In this document: in pieces, positions 58,742 to 64,000 of the stretch | Layout of the letters: each line of letters begins with the position of its first letter | Position numbering within the stretch: the stretch's first letter is position 1 | NCBI RefSeq assembly: GCF_002135375.1 | Contig: NZ_NEGH01000007.1 | Coordinates: 130,792-194,791 of the forward strand | DNA length: 64,000 bases | Source: Acinetobacter sp. ANC 4558 | Lineage (GTDB): Bacteria > Pseudomonadota > Gammaproteobacteria > Pseudomonadales > Moraxellaceae | Direction: 5' to 3' | Notes under the pieces: model-generated | Database searches by the model: none | Told to the model about the DNA's origin: nothing | What the model saw: only the letters and a program-made list of their open reading frames with translations | Position numbers and translations under genes: made by a program

Positions 58742-58802
58742 TTACCCACAAGGTTGTTTAGGAAAGATTTAGTTTACCTTGTTTTCTCGATCTTGTGGGT
58801 AA
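58742..58802 (-). promoter_or_regulatory. 11-bp inverted repeat at the hisD translation start
   Basis: TTACCCACAAG (58742-58752) is the perfect reverse complement of CTTGTGGGTAA (58792-58802), with a 39-nt loop. The arm next to the gene is the hisD ribosome-site region (GTGGGTAAATTG before ATG 58737). Folding would sequester it. Confidence 0.5.
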
Positions 58803-59239
58803 GAACCTCTCATCAATTCAACTTCGTTGAATAAAAAACTGGATTAAGTTTATCTTGATCACTCAAAATGAATTAGGCATTTACATCAGGAAATCCCAAT
58901 TGCAATCTGATTGCATTAACCAATTTAAAATACCATGTCACTCTACAATAACTAAAGCATTTAAATATCTAAGTGCTTGTTGTTATTTTAATATCACATC
59001 AGCACAAGTCCAATCATAATGATAATAAAATCGGCTTAATCCAAAATTTCTTCCATTTCACGTAATTTAACGTTCTGCATAAACTCATGGAAAGATTTCA
59101 CAGAACTCACAGCTTGTCTTTACGCAACTGAAGTATTTTCATTTAATCATTCGTATAAATCCATTATTTTTAGCGTAAAGTGCCTTCTTTAAATATACAA
59201 TGATGTGAAAATTTTACAAAATAAGTTTTTATAACAAAT
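58803..59239. other. intergenic region between hisG and hisD
   Basis: About 440 bp without a full gene. The hisD promoter is expected here. On the minus strand, 59036-59119 reads as 28 codons between stops (containing VKSFHEFMQNVKLREMEEI), a possible gene scrap, unsure. Confidence 0.4.
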
Positions 59240-59270
59240 AAAAAAACCGTCCTATATGGACGGTCATTTA
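59240..59270 (-). terminator. rho-independent terminator after hisG
   Basis: On the minus strand ACCGTCC, loop ATATA, GGACGGT followed by a T-tract (59264 to 59240). It ends the ibaG-murA-hisG transcript. Confidence 0.9.
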
Positions 59271-59305
59271 TTGCGACCATGCTAAATGCATGATCATTTA
59301 TCTAC

Positions 59306-61513
<2,208 letters not shown>

Positions 61514-61605
61514 AACGACCTCTTATAGGATCAACGGTGTAAAACCAGTCATTCTACTATATATTGATAAAATAATTCATTAGTCACACACATTATATCA
61601 ATAAA

Positions 61606-61631
61606 AAAAAGAGGTTAAAAAACCTCTTTTT
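61606..61631 (-). terminator. rho-independent terminator after hpf
   Basis: AAAAAGAGGTT (61606-61616), loop AAAA, AACCTCTTTTT (61621-61631). On the minus strand it follows the hpf stop at 61643 by 11 bp. Confidence 0.85.
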
Positions 61632-61642
61632 AATAAAATTAT

Positions 61643-61975
61643 TTAAATTTCTATTGGTTGGAATATATTTTGCATTTTCCGATGTTTAAGCAATTGTTTT
61701 CTTAATTTTTCTGATAATTTCTTGATAGACGTATACATATCATCAGCTGAAGCTTGGGCAAACAATTCAACCCCAGGTAATCGAATAATCGCTTCTGCAA
61801 TATGATTTAAGCTACCTTTTTTCGAATGTTTATCTATTTGATGATCTTTACTGAGTTTTACCTGCATACTATTTACTTGATCTAGGTGTTTTGTCATTTG
61901 ACTAAATTTAGATCGTATATTTTCTTCTATTGCAGGAGTGATAGTTAAATGATGCCCACGAATTGTTATTTGCAT
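61643..61975 (-). CDS. hpf: ribosome hibernation-promoting factor (HPF/YfiA family)
   Basis: Binds the 30S subunit in stationary phase and promotes inactive ribosome dimers. It has 110 residues from ATG 61975 (MQITIRGHHL) with a GAGGG upstream; a TTG at 62029 would give an unlikely extension. The short form lacks the long C-terminal domain. Typical residues are SKFSQMTKHLDQ and the basic tail KLRKQLLKHRKM. It lies 169 bp downstream of rpoN on the same strand, a conserved pair. Confidence 0.93.
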   Translation of the reverse strand: MQITIRGHHLTITPAIEENIRSKFSQMTKHLDQVNSMQVKLSKDHQIDKHSKKGSLNHIAEAIIRLPGVELFAQASADDMYTSIKKLSEKLRKQLLKHRKMQNIFQPIEI

Positions 61976-62144
61976 AGTTCTATCCCTCACCTTTTTAGGA
62001 TTCGAAAGGACATAACTAAGATGATTCAATCAAGTGCAATTCATATAATTTACATGGTTAAATCATTCCAGCCTGTCCTTTAAGTAAAAAAAGAGATTCA
62101 TCATGTTGTCATAATGAAGCTCTAGAATAATCAGTTTTTTAAAA

Positions 62145-63599
62145 CTAGATCAAGACTTTTCTTTCGGAAGAAGAAGGAATATGTAACGATTCACGATATT
62201 TTGCGACAGTTCTTCTCGCAACCTCAATCCCATCATCTTTCAAAATATTTGAAATTGCATTATCTGACAACGGTTTACGTGAGTTTTCATCCAAAATTAG
62301 TTTTTTAATTTTTGCACGAATTGCAGTAGCAGAAGCTTCTCCACCACTTGTTGTGCTCACATGGCTAGAAAAAAAGTATTTCAGCTCAAATAAACCACGT
62401 GGCGTTAACATAAATTTATTGGTTGTTACACGTGAAACTGTAGACTCATGCAATTCAACTTCTTCAGCAATATTTCTTAATACTAATGGTTGCATTCCTT
62501 CTGCACCAATTTCAAAAAATAATCGTTGATGCTCGACAATACAAGTAGCAACTTTGAGTAATGTTTTATGTCGCTCATCTATGCTTTTTATAAAGTTTTT
62601 TGCTTCTAACATATGGTGACGTAAATATTGATTATCATCACTTTGATCTGCACGACGTATCATATTTGCATAAAAAGAATTCACTCTTAATTTTGGCATT
62701 ACATCTGGGTTTAGTTGAACAACCCAATGGTTTTCTTTCTTTGTTACAACTACGTCAGGAATTTGATAATCTAACTCGTTATGTGCAAATTCTTCACCAG
62801 GGTACGGTTTAAGTGTCTTCAATAAACTGACTGCTTGCTTTAATTGATCTAAATTTAAATTGGTTTGTTTAAGGAGTTTAGGTAAATCATTGGTAATCAA
62901 TAACTCATAATAATTTAATAATAGTTTTGCTTCTGACTTATAAGCAATACTATCTTGTATATTTTCCAATTGAATCAATAAACATTCTGCTAACCCCCGA
63001 GAAGCCACGCCCACTGGGTCCAATCGTTGAATCAACTTGAGAACAACTAAAACCTCATCTTCTTCAATTTCTTCTTCATATTCCATGGAAGCCAATAAAT
63101 GTTGTACCGAAGACGTGATCTCTGATATTTCACATGCTAAAAATCCCTTCTCATCCAGTGAATCTACCAAACAATGTGCAATTAATTTATCTGTCATTGA
63201 AAAATGTAATAAATTAATTTGTTCAAACATATGTGTTTTTAAGCTTAGATTATCCTGCCTATTATCCTCACGCTCTTCATACTCCATTCCTCCCAAAGCT
63301 GTAGGTTGATGCGTATAGATATCATCCCATTCTGTATCTACAGGCAAATGCTCTGGTAAATAATCAGCATTTAATTCATTTGTTAAATCCTTTTTATTTT
63401 GCTCATTCTCATCAATATTAGCCGTATGCTCAAGAACCGAATATTCTTCAATTTTTTCTAATAAGGGATTACTGTCCAATTGTATTTGAACTTCTTGCTC
63501 AAGCTCTAAGCTTGACAGCTGTAAAAGTCGAATTGCTTGTTGTAATTGTGGAGTTAATAATAAGGAATTGGTAACTTTCATACCTACAGATAATTTCAT
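62145..63599 (-). CDS. rpoN: RNA polymerase sigma-54 factor
   Basis: Sigma factor for -24/-12 promoters with activator ATPases. It has 484 residues. Region I is Gln/Leu-rich (LLTPQLQQAIRLLQLSSLEL), followed by an acidic region II. The core-binding region and HTH are in region III. The RpoN box ARRTVAKYRE is at about 461-470, near the end. All regions look intact. It is first in the rpoN-hpf unit and lies downstream of the rRNA operon on the same strand. Confidence 0.97.
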   Translation of the reverse strand: MKLSVGMKVTNSLLLTPQLQQAIRLLQLSSLELEQEVQIQLDSNPLLEKIEEYSVLEHTANIDENEQNKKDLTNELNADYLPEHLPVDTEWDDIYTHQPTALGGMEYEEREDNRQDNLSLKTHMFEQINLLHFSMTDKLIAHCLVDSLDEKGFLACEISEITSSVQHLLASMEYEEEIEEDEVLVVLKLIQRLDPVGVASRGLAECLLIQLENIQDSIAYKSEAKLLLNYYELLITNDLPKLLKQTNLNLDQLKQAVSLLKTLKPYPGEEFAHNELDYQIPDVVVTKKENHWVVQLNPDVMPKLRVNSFYANMIRRADQSDDNQYLRHHMLEAKNFIKSIDERHKTLLKVATCIVEHQRLFFEIGAEGMQPLVLRNIAEEVELHESTVSRVTTNKFMLTPRGLFELKYFFSSHVSTTSGGEASATAIRAKIKKLILDENSRKPLSDNAISNILKDDGIEVARRTVAKYRESLHIPSSSERKVLI

Positions 63600-63775
63600 A
63601 TTCCCTCCTTTAATTTATGTCATCTACAAAGCAATTTTTATGCCTATTATTTTTTATATCACAATTACTGAACAATAAATACATAGCGCATTTAAAAGTT
63701 ATAGATAATGTTTTCATATTTTTATATGAATAAACTTAATTTCAGAACTATTAATTTATATTTTTTGCATAAACA

Positions 63776-63805
63776 AACCCCCTTAATCTGTTGATTAAGG
63801 GGGTT
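63776..63805 (-). terminator. rRNA operon terminator
   Basis: AACCCCCTTAATC (63776-63788) pairs perfectly with GATTAAGGGGGTT (63793-63805) around TGTT. On the minus strand it is followed by TGTTTAT and lies 9 bp after the 5S gene. Confidence 0.9.
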
Positions 63806-63814
63806 AGGATTAAT

Positions 63815-63930
63815 GAGCTGGCGATGACTTACTCTCACATGGGTAACCCCACACTACCATCAGCGCAAAGAGGTTTCACTTCTGAGTTCGGGAAGGGATC
63901 AGGTGGTTCACTCTTGCTATTGTCGCCAGC
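63815..63930 (-). rRNA. rrf: 5S ribosomal RNA
   Basis: About 116 nt on the minus strand, starting GCTGGCGACAATAGC and ending TCATCGCCAGCTC, so the ends pair as in 5S helix I (GCTGGCGA with TCGCCAGC). The middle has the conserved CCGAACTCAGAAGTGAAAC loop region. Ends are read by eye and could be off by a base or two. Confidence 0.95.
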
Positions 63931-64000
63931 ACAACTGTTATGACTTTGCATTTGGTCTTATTCGTTGTATTTCTACACTACGTGCCGTTGCTTGGTCAAA
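63931..64000 (-). other. 23S-5S spacer of the rRNA operon
   Basis: The 70 bases upstream of the 5S gene on the minus strand show no 23S sequence I recognise, so they are probably spacer, with the 23S 3' end outside the window. Confidence 0.6.

Noticed and set aside
58742..58750. TTACCCACA as a DnaA box at hisD
   Set aside because: It has one mismatch and is explained better as part of the perfect inverted repeat.

Overview
The window looks like a chromosomal segment of an Acinetobacter species (Moraxellaceae, Gammaproteobacteria). The DNA is AT-rich. It carries a pmrCAB operon, a BfmRS-type two-component pair, an nrdA / small membrane ORF / nrdB cluster, an ibaG-murA-hisG cluster with a separate hisD-hisC, an rpoN-hpf pair and a 5S rRNA gene, all with Acinetobacter-like sequences. 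This assignment rests on recognising protein families and gene order, not on a database search.

Layout. 1-4566: a truncated SDR oxidoreductase, an unknown protein and valS. 4630-6609: a single-chain DUF262/DUF1524 (GmrSD-like) gene broken by one stop codon. 6722-11886: a J-domain protein and the gltI-gltJ-gltK-gltL amino-acid ABC importer. 11984-18186: a HAD hydrolase, a PAP2 phosphatase, a kinase-like protein and pmrC-pmrA-pmrB, so lipid A/envelope modification genes cluster here and pmrC has a PmrA-box-like repeat upstream. 18616-25263: a patatin-like lipoprotein, an NfeD/SPFH pair, putP and bfmS/bfmR. 25820-30315: class Ia ribonucleotide reductase with a perfect DnaA box upstream and a 54-residue membrane ORF inside.

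30413-40167 is an accessory island. It holds a complete qatABCD anti-phage operon (KAP NTPase, QatB, QueC-like QatC, TatD-like QatD), followed downstream by a 1264-residue protein I cannot assign to a known system. That protein has a probable nuclease-like C-terminus and is the best candidate here for something undescribed. Gene scraps lie on both sides, including the last 53 codons of an amidohydrolase.

40245-43855: a guanidinium exporter gene (gdx) behind a textbook guanidine-II riboswitch, then a copper-resistance operon. 44226-57272: housekeeping and metabolic genes (rpe, M48 peptidase, DUF898 protein, fghA, a membrane-anchored C13 protease, rsmJ, uppP, tsaB, a gamma carbonic anhydrase, two NUDIX hydrolases, pabB, hisC). 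57448-64000: hisD, hisG, murA, ibaG, hpf, rpoN, and on the minus strand the 5S rRNA gene with its terminator at the end of an rRNA operon that continues beyond the window.

No tRNA, insertion sequence, integrase or CRISPR array was seen.
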